This document shows, piece by piece, positions 1-8,369 of a DNA stretch of 64,000 nucleotides; within the stretch, counting starts at the first letter, position 1, and each line of letters starts with the position of its first letter. The notes beneath the pieces are model-generated. The model was not told where the DNA came from and did not search any database. It worked only from the letters and a program-made list of their open reading frames with translations. The position numbers were made by a program, and so were the translations under genes. This DNA is from Danxiaibacter flavus (GTDB taxonomy: Bacteria > Bacteroidota > Bacteroidia > Chitinophagales > Chitinophagaceae). Location of the stretch: positions 62,001 through 126,000 of the forward strand of contig NZ_JAULBC010000010.1 in assembly GCF_041060425.1 (NCBI RefSeq), read 5' to 3'.

Positions 1-292
1 AAAGGAGGTGAATCGTGAATAGTCAATAGTCAAAGGTTGAGATTTGCGCCAGGTATTTAAGCTTTCACATTGATTCATCAGACGTGAATCTGTGTAATAA
101 AATTTCCGGGTGGTTATTGTAAGTTTATAGAAAGGAGGTGAATGAGGAAAAAGTAAATGGTGAATCCTGAATCAATGTCGTTTCCTTAAGAGTCTACAAA
201 AAGCAAAACAAGCCTGAATCAGGTACTTCGTAAATCGTACTTGATCAATCTTAGTGTTTCTTACGGAAACGGTATTGAATCGTGAATAGTCA
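1..292. repeat. short dispersed direct and inverted repeats
   Basis: AAAGGAGGTGAAT occurs exactly at 1-13 and 131-143. TGAATCGTGAATAGTCA occurs exactly at 9-25 and 276-292. An inverted pair, 12 of 13 matching, lies at 179-191 and 259-271 and extends outward with weaker matching. Between its arms at 223-242 is GTACTTCGTAAATCGTACTT, a motif also found at 20800-20819 and in variant form at 24963-24989 and 51141-51167. Function unknown; no protein is encoded. Confidence 0.7.
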
Positions 293-463
293 TTCGATGT
301 CATTTTCAAATAGAGCGTTTAAATGGCCGATTGTATTTGTTGCGATGATGAGCGTTGAACTTCACGTCGACGCCAGGAGGCATCTCCCGGTATTCAACAT
401 GTTGGTGTTTAGGAAACCTATCCTGTCATACCAATGACAGATTTTATAACAGGTGCAATTTTT

Positions 464-609
464 CCCGTAGGGAATTAAGCTCAATAGAAATGATTGAATC
501 GAGTGTCTCATAGTCCGTTAGGGATTTAACCAAATAAAATGGGTTAATGTCCTACGAACAATAAGGATCTCATATTTTGAGACTTCTATTGAGCTTAAAG
601 CCCTACGGG
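464..609. repeat. MITE-like imperfect inverted-repeat element
   Basis: The outer arms 464-491 and 582-609 are 28-bp inverted repeats that match at 25 positions; both contain CTCAATAGAA and CCCGTAGGG or its complement. Inner pairing continues (GTCTCA with TGAGAC, then a weaker arm ending in TTAACC/GGTTAA) towards a loop near 531-540, so most of the 146 bp could fold into one long hairpin. There is no transposase. It could be a non-autonomous mobile element or an RNA hairpin; I cannot tell which. Confidence 0.5.
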
Positions 610-775
610 CTACCAGCAGAAGCGTACTGTCATTTCTTTGATTGTGGCAAGTCAAATTCTCAAATGGAAGTGACGATGTGGGTGCGGCTTCTGGTTATCT
701 TGTTACACATTTTTATTGTTGAAGCATACTCCTTGCGAACACAGTATCAATTCTTCTAACCTAAATCAGATATAT

Positions 776-1288
776 ATGAAAACGATAGATGCTATTACTA
801 AACCAGTATTATTTGCCCTTCTGTTAACGCTAAGTTTTGTTGCATTGCATGCCCAGGATTCTACAAAAAAGAAGCCTTCCAAAGAAGATATGGTGAAAGA
901 GCTGATCCAAAAGAAAGAATATGTTTTTATCGCACAAATGGCTTTGCCGATGAGCGGCGGATCAAGACAATTGACGACTTATTATGATTTTAAAGTGTAT
1001 GGAGATACGTTGAAAAGCGATTTGCCTTATTTCGGCCGTTCCTTTTCTGCGCCAATTGATCCAAGCAAGATTGGGATAAATTTTACAACTACAGACTTTG
1101 ATTACGTTGTTGCCGACCGCAAAAAAGGTGGCTGGGATATTACTATTACTCCACGCAATAATTCAGACTGGAGACAATTTCTCTTAACAGTTTTTACCAA
1201 CGGATCAGCATCGATGCAGGCGTCGAGCAATAACCGGCAACCAATTTCTTTTAATGGCTATATAGAGGCGAGGAAGGCGAAGAAATAA
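776..1288 (+). CDS. secreted DUF4251 family protein
   Basis: A 170-residue protein with a clear signal peptide (hydrophobic residues 10-22, likely cleavage after LHA and before QDS), so it should act in the periplasm or at the cell surface. The LPYFGRSF segment followed by a pattern of beta strands is typical of the Bacteroidota DUF4251 family, whose function is unknown. An in-frame extension upstream to 716 exists, but it would put 20 non-hydrophobic residues before the signal peptide, so the ATG at 776 was chosen. It stands alone, with the small membrane protein gene 67 nt downstream on the same strand. Family assignment is by pattern recognition. Confidence 0.75.
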   Translation: MKTIDAITKPVLFALLLTLSFVALHAQDSTKKKPSKEDMVKELIQKKEYVFIAQMALPMSGGSRQLTTYYDFKVYGDTLKSDLPYFGRSFSAPIDPSKIGINFTTTDFDYVVADRKKGGWDITITPRNNSDWRQFLLTVFTNGSASMQASSNNRQPISFNGYIEARKAKK

Positions 1289-1355
1289 TTAGAGAAGGAA
1301 TATGGTCGTCTTAAATTGACGGATATTTATTACATTCATCCAAACTAAACCACAG

Positions 1356-1550
1356 ATGCTATTAAGGCTAAAAAGCGTTCTAAAAAAACTTTTGCCAATC
1401 GTATTGATTGTTTGTGTAGTTTCAAATGCCCTGGGAGTATTTTTTAAGTTAGGCCATCACGCCGGCGCAGAATTTTTGCTTTTACTCAGTTTGTATTTGT
1501 TCTACTTTGCACTAATACTTCTGATCATCAGGGTGTTTAAAATAATATAA
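1356..1550 (+). CDS. small two-helix membrane protein, unknown function
   Basis: 64 residues, almost all hydrophobic after a basic N-terminus (MLLRLKSVLKKLL), forming two predicted transmembrane helices (about 12-31 and 38-60) joined by a short FKLGHHAGAE turn. That turn loosely resembles the FK-H-PGA turn between the helices of GldL-type motor proteins, but the protein is far too short to be GldL and the similarity may be chance. It is followed within 4 nt by a strong hairpin, which supports it as the last gene of a transcription unit starting with the DUF4251 gene. No function is assigned. Confidence 0.55.
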   Translation: MLLRLKSVLKKLLPIVLIVCVVSNALGVFFKLGHHAGAEFLLLLSLYLFYFALILLIIRVFKII

Positions 1551-1553
1551 GAT

Positions 1554-1592
1554 AGAAGGGCCGGACTTGCCTTCCCGGATGTCCGGCCTTCT
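1554..1592. terminator. bidirectional terminator hairpin
   Basis: AGAAGG-CCGGAC pairs with GTCCGG-CCTTCT around a 14-nt loop. It sits between the convergent small membrane protein gene and rmuC, 3 nt after one stop codon and 6 nt from the other. T-rich tails are weak on both sides, so termination strength is uncertain. Confidence 0.7.
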
Positions 1593-1598
1593 TAGCAT

Positions 1599-2996
1599 TT
1601 AATTTTCTTCCAACAGCCTTTCTGTAATTTGTTTTGAAGTATTGGCGCCCATTTTTCTTAGCTCTTCAACACGATTGATGATATTTCCCCTGCCGGTTGA
1701 TAATTGCTTAAAAGCAGTGTCATAAGCACCTGAAGCCTCGTTCAACTTCCTTCCTACTATTTCCAGGTTATCAATAAAACCAACAAACTTATCGTATAAC
1801 GCCCCAGCTTTGTCGGCGACACTTAACGCATGCCTGTTTTGTTGCTCCACCTTCCACAGGTCAGCTACGATACGTAATACTGCAAATAAGTTGGTAGGAC
1901 TTACCAACAGTATTTTTTTGTCGTATGCATATTTCCAAAGGGATATGTCGGATTTAACTGCTTCCAGAAATGCGGGCTCAATAGGAATAAATAGCAACAC
2001 ATAATCCAATGCCTGGGCATAACGTGGATAATTCTTTTTAGAAAGTCCGTCAATATGGTTCCGTAATGATCTTATATGCTGCTGAAGAAACTGCTGCTGC
2101 CCATCAACCTCTTCACAAGAGAGATATTGTTCCCATGCCACAAGCGACACTTTTGAATCAATGATCACTTTGCGGTTGTCAGGATAAAGAATGGTAATAT
2201 CAGGTTGCAAACCTTTGCCCGTTTCATCTTTGATAATGTTGCCGGAATTGTCTTTAATAAATTCCTGCACAAAATATTCACGGCCTTTTGTTAATCCGCT
2301 GTTCTCCAGTAAACTTTCCAATATCATCTCGCCCCAATTGCCCTGCATTTTTGTGTTGCCTTTCAAAGCTGTTGTAAGATTGTTGGCTTCGAGGCTCACC
2401 TGTTGGCTCATTTCAATTAAGCGCTGTACTTCTTTGCCTAGTGAAAACCGTTCTTTGCTTTCTTTGTCATACGTTTCTTCCACTTTTTGCTTGAATTCTA
2501 CTAATTGACTTTTCAGCGGAGTAATGAGCGCATTCATCTTCTCTTCATTCAGTTGCGTGAATTTCTCGGTTTTCTCTTCCAGAATATTTTGCGCCAGATT
2601 TTTGAACTCGAACTTGAAATGTTCCCCAAGTTGCTCTATTTCTTTTTTCTGGTTTTCCAGTTTTTCCTCGGCTGATCTGAATTTTTCTTTAAACATAGCT
2701 AACTGGCTCTGCAGCACCTGGTTCTCCATTTGAAACCTTTTGAGGGACTTATGTTCTTCTTCAAGTAACTGACTGCGGCTTTCTGCTTTTGAAACCTGCT
2801 GAATCAATAATTCTTTCTCGTTCTGAAGTGATTTGCTTTGAGCTTCAGCCTGTTCTGCAATACCAGTCTGTTGTTGAAGTCTTTCATTCAACACAGATAA
2901 TTGCTTTATAAATGATGGTCGTTGAAAAAGCCAGGTAAGTAAAACGCCCATAATTAATGCCGCAATGGCAACCGTAACGGTGATTATCATGTCCAT
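1599..2996 (-). CDS. DNA recombination protein RmuC
   Basis: 465 residues: an N-terminal membrane anchor (about 3-22), a long coiled coil rich in Glu, Gln and Lys (about 30-150), then the RmuC domain with segments such as GNTKMQGNWGE, QPDITILYPD and VIIDSKVS, where D-x-K resembles a nuclease core. RmuC family proteins limit recombination at inverted repeats and are predicted endonuclease-like proteins of the inner membrane. The start at 2996 was chosen because GGAGG lies 4 nt before this ATG, one of the few good ribosome sites in the window; longer starts exist up to 3092. It is monocistronic and divergent from the thioredoxin gene. Confidence 0.9.
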   Translation of the reverse strand: MDMIITVTVAIAALIMGVLLTWLFQRPSFIKQLSVLNERLQQQTGIAEQAEAQSKSLQNEKELLIQQVSKAESRSQLLEEEHKSLKRFQMENQVLQSQLAMFKEKFRSAEEKLENQKKEIEQLGEHFKFEFKNLAQNILEEKTEKFTQLNEEKMNALITPLKSQLVEFKQKVEETYDKESKERFSLGKEVQRLIEMSQQVSLEANNLTTALKGNTKMQGNWGEMILESLLENSGLTKGREYFVQEFIKDNSGNIIKDETGKGLQPDITILYPDNRKVIIDSKVSLVAWEQYLSCEEVDGQQQFLQQHIRSLRNHIDGLSKKNYPRYAQALDYVLLFIPIEPAFLEAVKSDISLWKYAYDKKILLVSPTNLFAVLRIVADLWKVEQQNRHALSVADKAGALYDKFVGFIDNLEIVGRKLNEASGAYDTAFKQLSTGRGNIINRVEELRKMGANTSKQITERLLEEN

Positions 2997-3130
2997 ATTT
3001 CCTCCGGTTTTGTTGTAAACGGCTAAAATGTCATTATATTTTGATGGCATGTTAGTTGTGCTAAAAAATAAAAGCGGGTTGAAAATATGCACATGAGTGC
3101 CAAATTTCTTCCAGTCTTAAATAGTATATT

Positions 3131-3439
3131 ATGGAAGCACAAAACAAACGTTTTTCAGAATTGATAAAGGGCGAAAAGCCAGTACTGGTTGATTTTACGG
3201 CTGAATGGTGCGGACCTTGTAAAACAATGGCTCCGGTCTTAAAAGATGTGAAACAGCAACTTGGCGAAGCGATCACGATCATCAAAGTTGATGTGGACAA
3301 GAATCCGCAAGTAGCGTCCTTTTACAAGATTCAGGGTGTGCCCACATTTATCTTATTTAAGAACGGCGAGATCAAGTGGCGGCAGAGCGGTGCAATGAGC
3401 CAGGCACAATTGAAGCAGGCGCTGCAACATTTTTCGTAA
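3131..3439 (+). CDS. thioredoxin
   Basis: 102 residues, the normal length of a cytoplasmic thioredoxin. The active site WCGPC is at about 26-30, preceded by the LVDFTAEWC strand, with the cis-proline motif GVPTF at about 75-79 and a final helix. There is no signal peptide, so it should act as a general disulfide reductase in the cytosol. It is transcribed divergently from rmuC with a 134-nt spacer. Downstream there is no hairpin but a stretch of short repeats. It may be one of several thioredoxins in the genome. Confidence 0.93.
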   Translation: MEAQNKRFSELIKGEKPVLVDFTAEWCGPCKTMAPVLKDVKQQLGEAITIIKVDVDKNPQVASFYKIQGVPTFILFKNGEIKWRQSGAMSQAQLKQALQHFS

Positions 3440-3579
3440 AAAGTGAGGGTTGAGGTATCAGGCGTCAGGTACCAGGTTTGAGGTATAAGGTGTAAAATGT
3501 AACTTACAGAATCAGTCAGTGTCTAACATTTGCACATTTACATATCCGCACATTCGCACATTAAGATATTCGCAAATTT
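3440..3579. repeat. degenerate 7-8-nt repeats between convergent genes
   Basis: The first half carries variants of AGGTATCAGG (also at 24757-24790). The second half carries variants of GCACATT and ATTCGCA, ending in TTTTCAATTGTCACCTTTC, which resembles the TTCAATTGTCAATTTTC repeats at 8640-8710. It fills the space between the thioredoxin and P-type ATPase stop codons. No coding potential was seen. Confidence 0.6.
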
Positions 3580-6093
3580 TCAATTGTCACCTTTCAATTT
3601 TCCATTAACCCTGCGTCTCCATTTCCAAACTTCAACCCAAATAACAGAGATAAATGCAACCAACAGGCATATGCCCAGTTGTTGGATGTTGAGTTGCTGC
3701 ACATGAAAAAAGTTTGCAACCGGAGGAACGTACAGTATGATTGCCGTTAGAAGAATGGTGATTAAAAGAATAATCCGCAGTAGTGCATTCCTGTTGGCAA
3801 AACTGCTGACGACTGAATAATAAAAGGATCTGTTAACCAGTGTGAGCCAGATATTCGCAAACAATAAAGTAGTAAATACCATTGCCCTCGTTTCATTTTC
3901 TTCGTGCCCCTGGTTTACGCTCAGCTGGTAAACAAACAATACCCCTGCTGTAATTGCAAGCCCTTGAATAAGGCTCAGCCCCATTTCCTTCAATGAGAGA
4001 AAGGTTGTTGTAAATGAACGCGGAGGTTGCTGCATTACATTCTTTTCGATTGGCTCATTCTCATAAACAATAGAACAGGTTGGTCCCATAATTACTTCCA
4101 GGAAAATAACATGCACTGGTGTAAATATATTTGGATACAGCCATCCAAAAAACAGCGGTAATGATACAGTGAGGATGATGGGAATGTGAATGGAAATGAT
4201 GTATTGAACTGCACGTTTCAGGTTCGAATATATTTTCCTGCCCATAGCGATCGCATCAATCATTTTTGAAAGATCATCATCTGCCAAAACCAGTGCCGCT
4301 GCACCTTTCGCTATTTCAGTTCCCTTCTTTCCCATAGCTATACCAATGTGTGCTGCTTTTAAAGCGGGTCCGTCATTAACACCATCACCGGTCATTGCTA
4401 CAATTTCATTTTGATCCTTAAGCGCATTAATAATTCGCAGCTTAGCTTCAGGAAACATGCGCGTAAAAATATTAACACGTTTAACTTCCTCTTTTAATTT
4501 CTTCTCGTCCATTTCCAACAGCGCTTCTCCATTCAAAATATTTTCCGGGCCACGCAGTCCTGCTTGTGCTGCAATGGCCGTGGTGGTAAATTCGTTATCT
4601 CCGGTAATTATTTTTACTTTAATGCCTGCATCATAAAACTGATTAAACACATCCGAAATATTCTTTTTAGGAGGATCATAAAATGCAACCATGCCAAGAA
4701 AGTGAAATGGCAGCGTTTGTTGTTTTGCCGGAAACTTGTCTTCCGGATAATCACTTAATGCAACGCCCAGGATCCGGTAGCCTTTCAGTGCTAATTCATT
4801 AATAATCTTTTTGATGCTTTTCTGCTCTTCTGGCATAAGATTACTAACAGCAAGGATTGCCTCCGGTGCACCTTTGGCGGCAATGATTCTTTTTCCTTTT
4901 GCATTTCGAAATACGTGCGTCATCATCGGTGGTCGGCCATCCAGCGGAAATTCGTGCACCAGCTGAAATGATTTTCGTTCATCAATGTCCGCGAAAGATT
5001 CATACACTTTGTGCAGCGCCTTTTCCATCGGGTCAAACGGAACCGGTTCGCTTGCCCACATTGCGACTGTAATTAGGTTTTTTGCTTCTTCAGATTGCCA
5101 GTCGTTTTTAAAATAGGTACGTTGTTGCGGCCAAACATGAATGGCTTCCAGTTCCATCCGGTTTTCTGTAATTGTTCCGGTTTTATCTGTGCAGATAACG
5201 GTCGCACTTCCCAGTGTTTCAACGGTTCTGATCTGTTTTACGATAATTCCCCTGCGCATTAACCGCCATGCTCCCAATGCCATAAATGTTGTAAAGGCGA
5301 CAGGAATTTCTTCGGGGAGAATGGACATTGCCAGTGTCAGACCTTTCAGGAAACTATCCAGGATCTGCTTCGAACGGAGATAATTAACCAGCCAGACCAG
5401 GACAAAAATGGCGACACCTGCAATGGCCATCCTGGTTACGAAGCTTTTTATCTGTAACTGAAGCGGCGTATCTTCTTCTTTAATGCCGAGCAAAGACTGT
5501 CCAAGCTTATTTAATTCTGTTTGCCTGCCAATAGCTGTTACCCTGCATATAGCCATACCCGTTACCACCGCCGTTCCCTGGAATACTTTGCTTTCTTCTC
5601 CATTGTTTGATTTTATTACAGCAAATGCTTCACCCGTAAGAATGGATTCATTCACGGAGAAATCCGAAGAGAATACAACCTCGCCATCAGCAGGTATTGA
5701 TCCTCCTTCTTCAACCAACATAAGGTCATTGAGCACAAGTTCTTCAAGCGCAATTTTTTTGATCAGGCCATTGCGGATAACTTTTACCTGGGGTTGGTTA
5801 AGGGTTTCCAGTGCTGCCAATGCTTTCCGGCTTCTGTTGTCCTGGTAGAATTCAATTCCCGAAACAACAATAATGGCCGCAAGCATAAAATAAGCTTCGC
5901 CGGTTTCGTGCAGCAAAAAGTAAATTATTGTTGTTGCAATTAACAACAACAGCATCGGTTCTTTTAATGTGTTGATCAGGGCTATCAACCAGTTACTTTC
6001 CTTTTCATGCTTCCATTCATTGCTCCCGTTTAATTTCCGGGAAGCAATAACTTCTTCTGTCGTTAAGCCTTTTAAACCTTCGGGAATATTCAT
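3580..6093 (-). CDS. P2-type cation-transporting ATPase
   Basis: 837 residues with the order of a P2 (Ca2+/PMR1-like) pump: cation ATPase N-domain (about 1-60), actuator domain with LTGEA at 152-156, PEEIP in M4 at 260-264, phosphorylation site DKTGT with Asp303, hinge TGDGVNDGPAL, and a C-terminal membrane domain (about 620-825). It should use ATP to move a cation across the inner membrane; the ion cannot be fixed from sequence. Two departures from the usual motifs are TGEA for TGES and PEEIP for PEGLP. It begins 35 nt after the MFS exporter stop codon, so the two are probably co-transcribed with the exporter first. Confidence 0.88.
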   Translation of the reverse strand: MNIPEGLKGLTTEEVIASRKLNGSNEWKHEKESNWLIALINTLKEPMLLLLIATTIIYFLLHETGEAYFMLAAIIVVSGIEFYQDNRSRKALAALETLNQPQVKVIRNGLIKKIALEELVLNDLMLVEEGGSIPADGEVVFSSDFSVNESILTGEAFAVIKSNNGEESKVFQGTAVVTGMAICRVTAIGRQTELNKLGQSLLGIKEEDTPLQLQIKSFVTRMAIAGVAIFVLVWLVNYLRSKQILDSFLKGLTLAMSILPEEIPVAFTTFMALGAWRLMRRGIIVKQIRTVETLGSATVICTDKTGTITENRMELEAIHVWPQQRTYFKNDWQSEEAKNLITVAMWASEPVPFDPMEKALHKVYESFADIDERKSFQLVHEFPLDGRPPMMTHVFRNAKGKRIIAAKGAPEAILAVSNLMPEEQKSIKKIINELALKGYRILGVALSDYPEDKFPAKQQTLPFHFLGMVAFYDPPKKNISDVFNQFYDAGIKVKIITGDNEFTTTAIAAQAGLRGPENILNGEALLEMDEKKLKEEVKRVNIFTRMFPEAKLRIINALKDQNEIVAMTGDGVNDGPALKAAHIGIAMGKKGTEIAKGAAALVLADDDLSKMIDAIAMGRKIYSNLKRAVQYIISIHIPIILTVSLPLFFGWLYPNIFTPVHVIFLEVIMGPTCSIVYENEPIEKNVMQQPPRSFTTTFLSLKEMGLSLIQGLAITAGVLFVYQLSVNQGHEENETRAMVFTTLLFANIWLTLVNRSFYYSVVSSFANRNALLRIILLITILLTAIILYVPPVANFFHVQQLNIQQLGICLLVAFISVIWVEVWKWRRRVNGKLKGDN

Positions 6094-6128
6094 CTTCGAA
6101 TGAGATTATATAATAAAAAGTACTGCGT

Positions 6129-7550
6129 TTATACCATTTCAACAACTTCCGGCTTCTTATCCGTGTATTTAACGCGTGGCAACCTGAATGCAGGCATAAA
6201 TGCAATCAAAATTAGAACAGATGACATCAGGAATGCATCCTGTATTGCATATTGTTCAGCCAGCGGCGCAGTATAATTTTTTGTGGTTGTGTAGTAGTTA
6301 AATAAATATTGATGCATAATCCCGCTAAGTGCAATGCCGGCAGAGCCGCTCAATTGTTGGGTAAGACTGTACATGGAAGAAGCCTGCGTAGCCTGATGTG
6401 GCAATACGGAGCTCATAGCGGTAGATGTAATTGGTGACACAAGCAGGCCCAATCCGCAACCTCTGACTGCCATGGTTAGTAAAATAAACCAGGCCAACGG
6501 CTCATTGATCCTGGAAAAGAGAAACATGGATAATGTGAGAATGCCCAGTCCTATCAGTACTTCTCTTCTTGGTCCAAACTTGTCTGACCATGCACCTGCC
6601 ATCGGTGTAAAGATGGCCATGACAATAGAGTTGGGGAGAATCATTAAACCTGATTGCGTTTCTGAATAATTAAGCAAGCCCTGTAACAAAAAGGGCACGA
6701 GAAATAGCCCGCTATACAGTGCGATAGAGCGAACCATAGTTATAAGCATACAGTTGACGAATGTTTTGCTTGCGAAAATATTGAGATCAAAAAGCGGATC
6801 CTTACTTTTCCTACATGTTCTTATAAATAAGATCAGCACAACAACCGACAAAATAAAGGTTCCCCACACATAAGGGGATAATGCACCCAAATCGGCTGCC
6901 TTTGCCAATGCATATTGAATCAACAGAATGAACAAAGTGAACAGGATAAACCCTGACAAATGAAAATGGATAATTTTTCCTTTTCGCTTTTTTAGAAATC
7001 TTAATGAAATAGCTGCTATGATAATAGTTGCAATGCCGATCGGGAGGTTTACCATAAAAATAGAGGGCCATCCGAAGTATTGGGTAAGAATGCCGCCAAG
7101 TGTAGGGCCTAAAGCCGGACCCGTTATAGCACCCAATGACCACCAGCCCATTATTGCTCCTCTTTCTTTTTTAGGAAAGACGAGTGTAAGAATGGCCATG
7201 GCTGTTGGAGTAATTGCTCCGCCGCCAAACGCCTGGATGGCCCTCGATATAATAAGCATTTCAAGGCTGCGCGATAAGCCGCACAACAAAGAACCTATTA
7301 CAAAAACAGTGAGACTTGCCAGGTACAACCGGTAAAACCCAAAATTTTGTTTTAGCCAATTGGTGAGTGGCATAAACACGCAAAACCCCAGCATGTAAGA
7401 AGTGATTACCCATTCTATATCATCTAAGCCACAATTAAATTCTCTCCGCATTACTGGTAGAGACACATTCACAATACTACTATCAATGCCGGCCATAAAA
7501 GTGCCAAGCATTAATGGTAATAGTATGGCGAACTTGTGTTTAACTACCAT
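6129..7550 (-). CDS. DHA2-family (EmrB/QacA-like) MFS exporter
   Basis: 473 residues with about 14 hydrophobic helices. The N-terminus has GTFMAGIDSSIVNVSLPVM, the TM1 motif of DHA2 drug:H+ antiporters, followed by RAIQAFGGGAITPTAMA and GPALGPTLGG, the family's motif C. It probably exports drugs or other small molecules with proton exchange at the inner membrane. No membrane-fusion partner (EmrA-like) is adjacent. It is the first gene of a pair with the P-type ATPase. Its upstream region, read on the minus strand, consists of repeats of the type AACGTAAAACGTAAAAC, which may contain the promoter. The last 15 residues are hydrophilic. Confidence 0.88.
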   Translation of the reverse strand: MVVKHKFAILLPLMLGTFMAGIDSSIVNVSLPVMRREFNCGLDDIEWVITSYMLGFCVFMPLTNWLKQNFGFYRLYLASLTVFVIGSLLCGLSRSLEMLIISRAIQAFGGGAITPTAMAILTLVFPKKERGAIMGWWSLGAITGPALGPTLGGILTQYFGWPSIFMVNLPIGIATIIIAAISLRFLKKRKGKIIHFHLSGFILFTLFILLIQYALAKAADLGALSPYVWGTFILSVVVLILFIRTCRKSKDPLFDLNIFASKTFVNCMLITMVRSIALYSGLFLVPFLLQGLLNYSETQSGLMILPNSIVMAIFTPMAGAWSDKFGPRREVLIGLGILTLSMFLFSRINEPLAWFILLTMAVRGCGLGLLVSPITSTAMSSVLPHQATQASSMYSLTQQLSGSAGIALSGIMHQYLFNYYTTTKNYTAPLAEQYAIQDAFLMSSVLILIAFMPAFRLPRVKYTDKKPEVVEMV

Positions 7551-7560
7551 GCATCTTTTA

Positions 7561-7790
7561 GATGTTGTAAGTTTTACGTTTTACGTTATACGTTTCCCAC
7601 CACGAAGGAAGCACAGACTTTATTCAATTCTTCGTGCTCCTTGCTGCCTTCGGGCCTTCGTGGCATACATAGCAACAACACTGTGTTTCGTTGTGTCGTG
7701 CTGTCTCTGTGTTTCAATCCTTTGTGCTCCTTTGCGCCTTTGCGTCTTTGTGGCAAAAAATCCGTGTTTCTATGTGTCACCCTGCCTCCG
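7561..7790. repeat. periodic CACAAAG/CACGAAG-type repeat block
   Basis: On the minus strand this reads as three blocks: CCACAAAGACGCAAAGG-like units (7728-7765), CACAGAGACAGCACGACAC (near 7700) and CCACGAAGGCCCGAAGG-like units (7615-7665). The spacing of the AAAG/GAAG core is about 8-10 nt. The plus-strand end at 7561-7595 carries ACGTTTTACGTTATACGTTT, related to 16222-16253, 16461-16498 and 49660-49700. The plus-strand frames across it are shadows. It lies just upstream of the MFS gene and downstream of the DJ-1 gene. Confidence 0.65.
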
Positions 7791-7793
7791 TGG

Positions 7794-8369
7794 TTACAAA
7801 TCAATTTTCACACCAAGCACCTTCAGGAAAGCAGCAATAAAAGAAGGATGTCCCGGCCATGCAGGAGAAGTAACAAGATTACCATCCGTTACACTTTCAG
7901 ATGGTGCTACTGAAACATAAGTGCCACCGGCAAGCTCAACTTCTGGTCCAACTGCGGGATAAGATGTTAACTTTCGTCCGTTTAGGACTTTGGCAGCAGC
8001 AAGGATTTGAGGGGCGTGGCAAATGGCTGCGAGGGGTTTGTTGTTGCTGGCAAAATATTGTACGATTTCGAGGACACGTTTGTTGAGACGCAGGTATTCA
8101 GGAGCTCTTCCGCCTGCAATTACCAATCCTTCATAATCGGCTTCTTTCACATCATCAAAAGTATAAGTGAGTTGAAAGTGATGGCCGGGCTTTTCTGAAT
8201 AGGTTTGATCTCCTTCAAAATCATGGATCGCGGTTTTTACGGTGTCGCCTTTCTTTTTATCAGGACAAACAGCGTGTACTTCAAAGCCTACCATTTGTAG
8301 CATCTGGAAAGGAACCATTGTTTCGTAATCTTCAGCAAAATCGCCTGTAAGAAAGAGAATTTTTTTCAT
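7794..8369 (-). CDS. DJ-1/PfpI family protein
   Basis: 191 residues, a single class I glutamine-amidotransferase-like domain. The nucleophile elbow is AICHAPQIL with Cys117, and the acidic partner is probably in FAEDYE (residues 11-16). Members act as glyoxalase/deglycase-like enzymes, chaperones or peptidases; this one has the catalytic Cys-His pair (CH) of the PfpI group, and its substrate cannot be told. It is cytoplasmic (no signal peptide). It is transcribed alone on the minus strand and followed by the repeat block at 7561-7790 instead of a clear terminator. Confidence 0.88.
   Translation of the reverse strand: MKKILFLTGDFAEDYETMVPFQMLQMVGFEVHAVCPDKKKGDTVKTAIHDFEGDQTYSEKPGHHFQLTYTFDDVKEADYEGLVIAGGRAPEYLRLNKRVLEIVQYFASNNKPLAAICHAPQILAAAKVLNGRKLTSYPAVGPEVELAGGTYVSVAPSESVTDGNLVTSPAWPGHPSFIAAFLKVLGVKIDL

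Larger units (their letters stand above)
1..775. other. gene-free, repeat-rich stretch
   Basis: No reading frame here looks real. A 60-codon frame at 577-759 has no family resemblance and lies across one arm of an inverted repeat. The stretch holds short direct repeats (1-292), an imperfect 146-bp inverted-repeat element (464-609) and, at 362-392, a copy of a sequence that recurs at 8555-8585. It ends with the leader of the DUF4251 gene. The left end is cut by the window, so an upstream gene may lie just outside. Confidence 0.7.

Noticed and set aside
1..143. Two extended Shine-Dalgarno-like AAAGGAGGTGAAT sites as starts of small genes
   Set aside because: The frames that follow stop within five codons; likely part of the repeat DNA, though the match to the 16S rRNA tail is striking.
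577..759. 60-codon frame with a hydrophobic stretch upstream of the DUF4251 gene
   Set aside because: It overlaps an arm of the inverted-repeat element and has no family pattern or ribosome site.
7402..7920. 172-codon and 125-codon frames in the CACAAAG-type repeat block
   Set aside because: They follow the repeat composition and overlap two real genes on the opposite strand.
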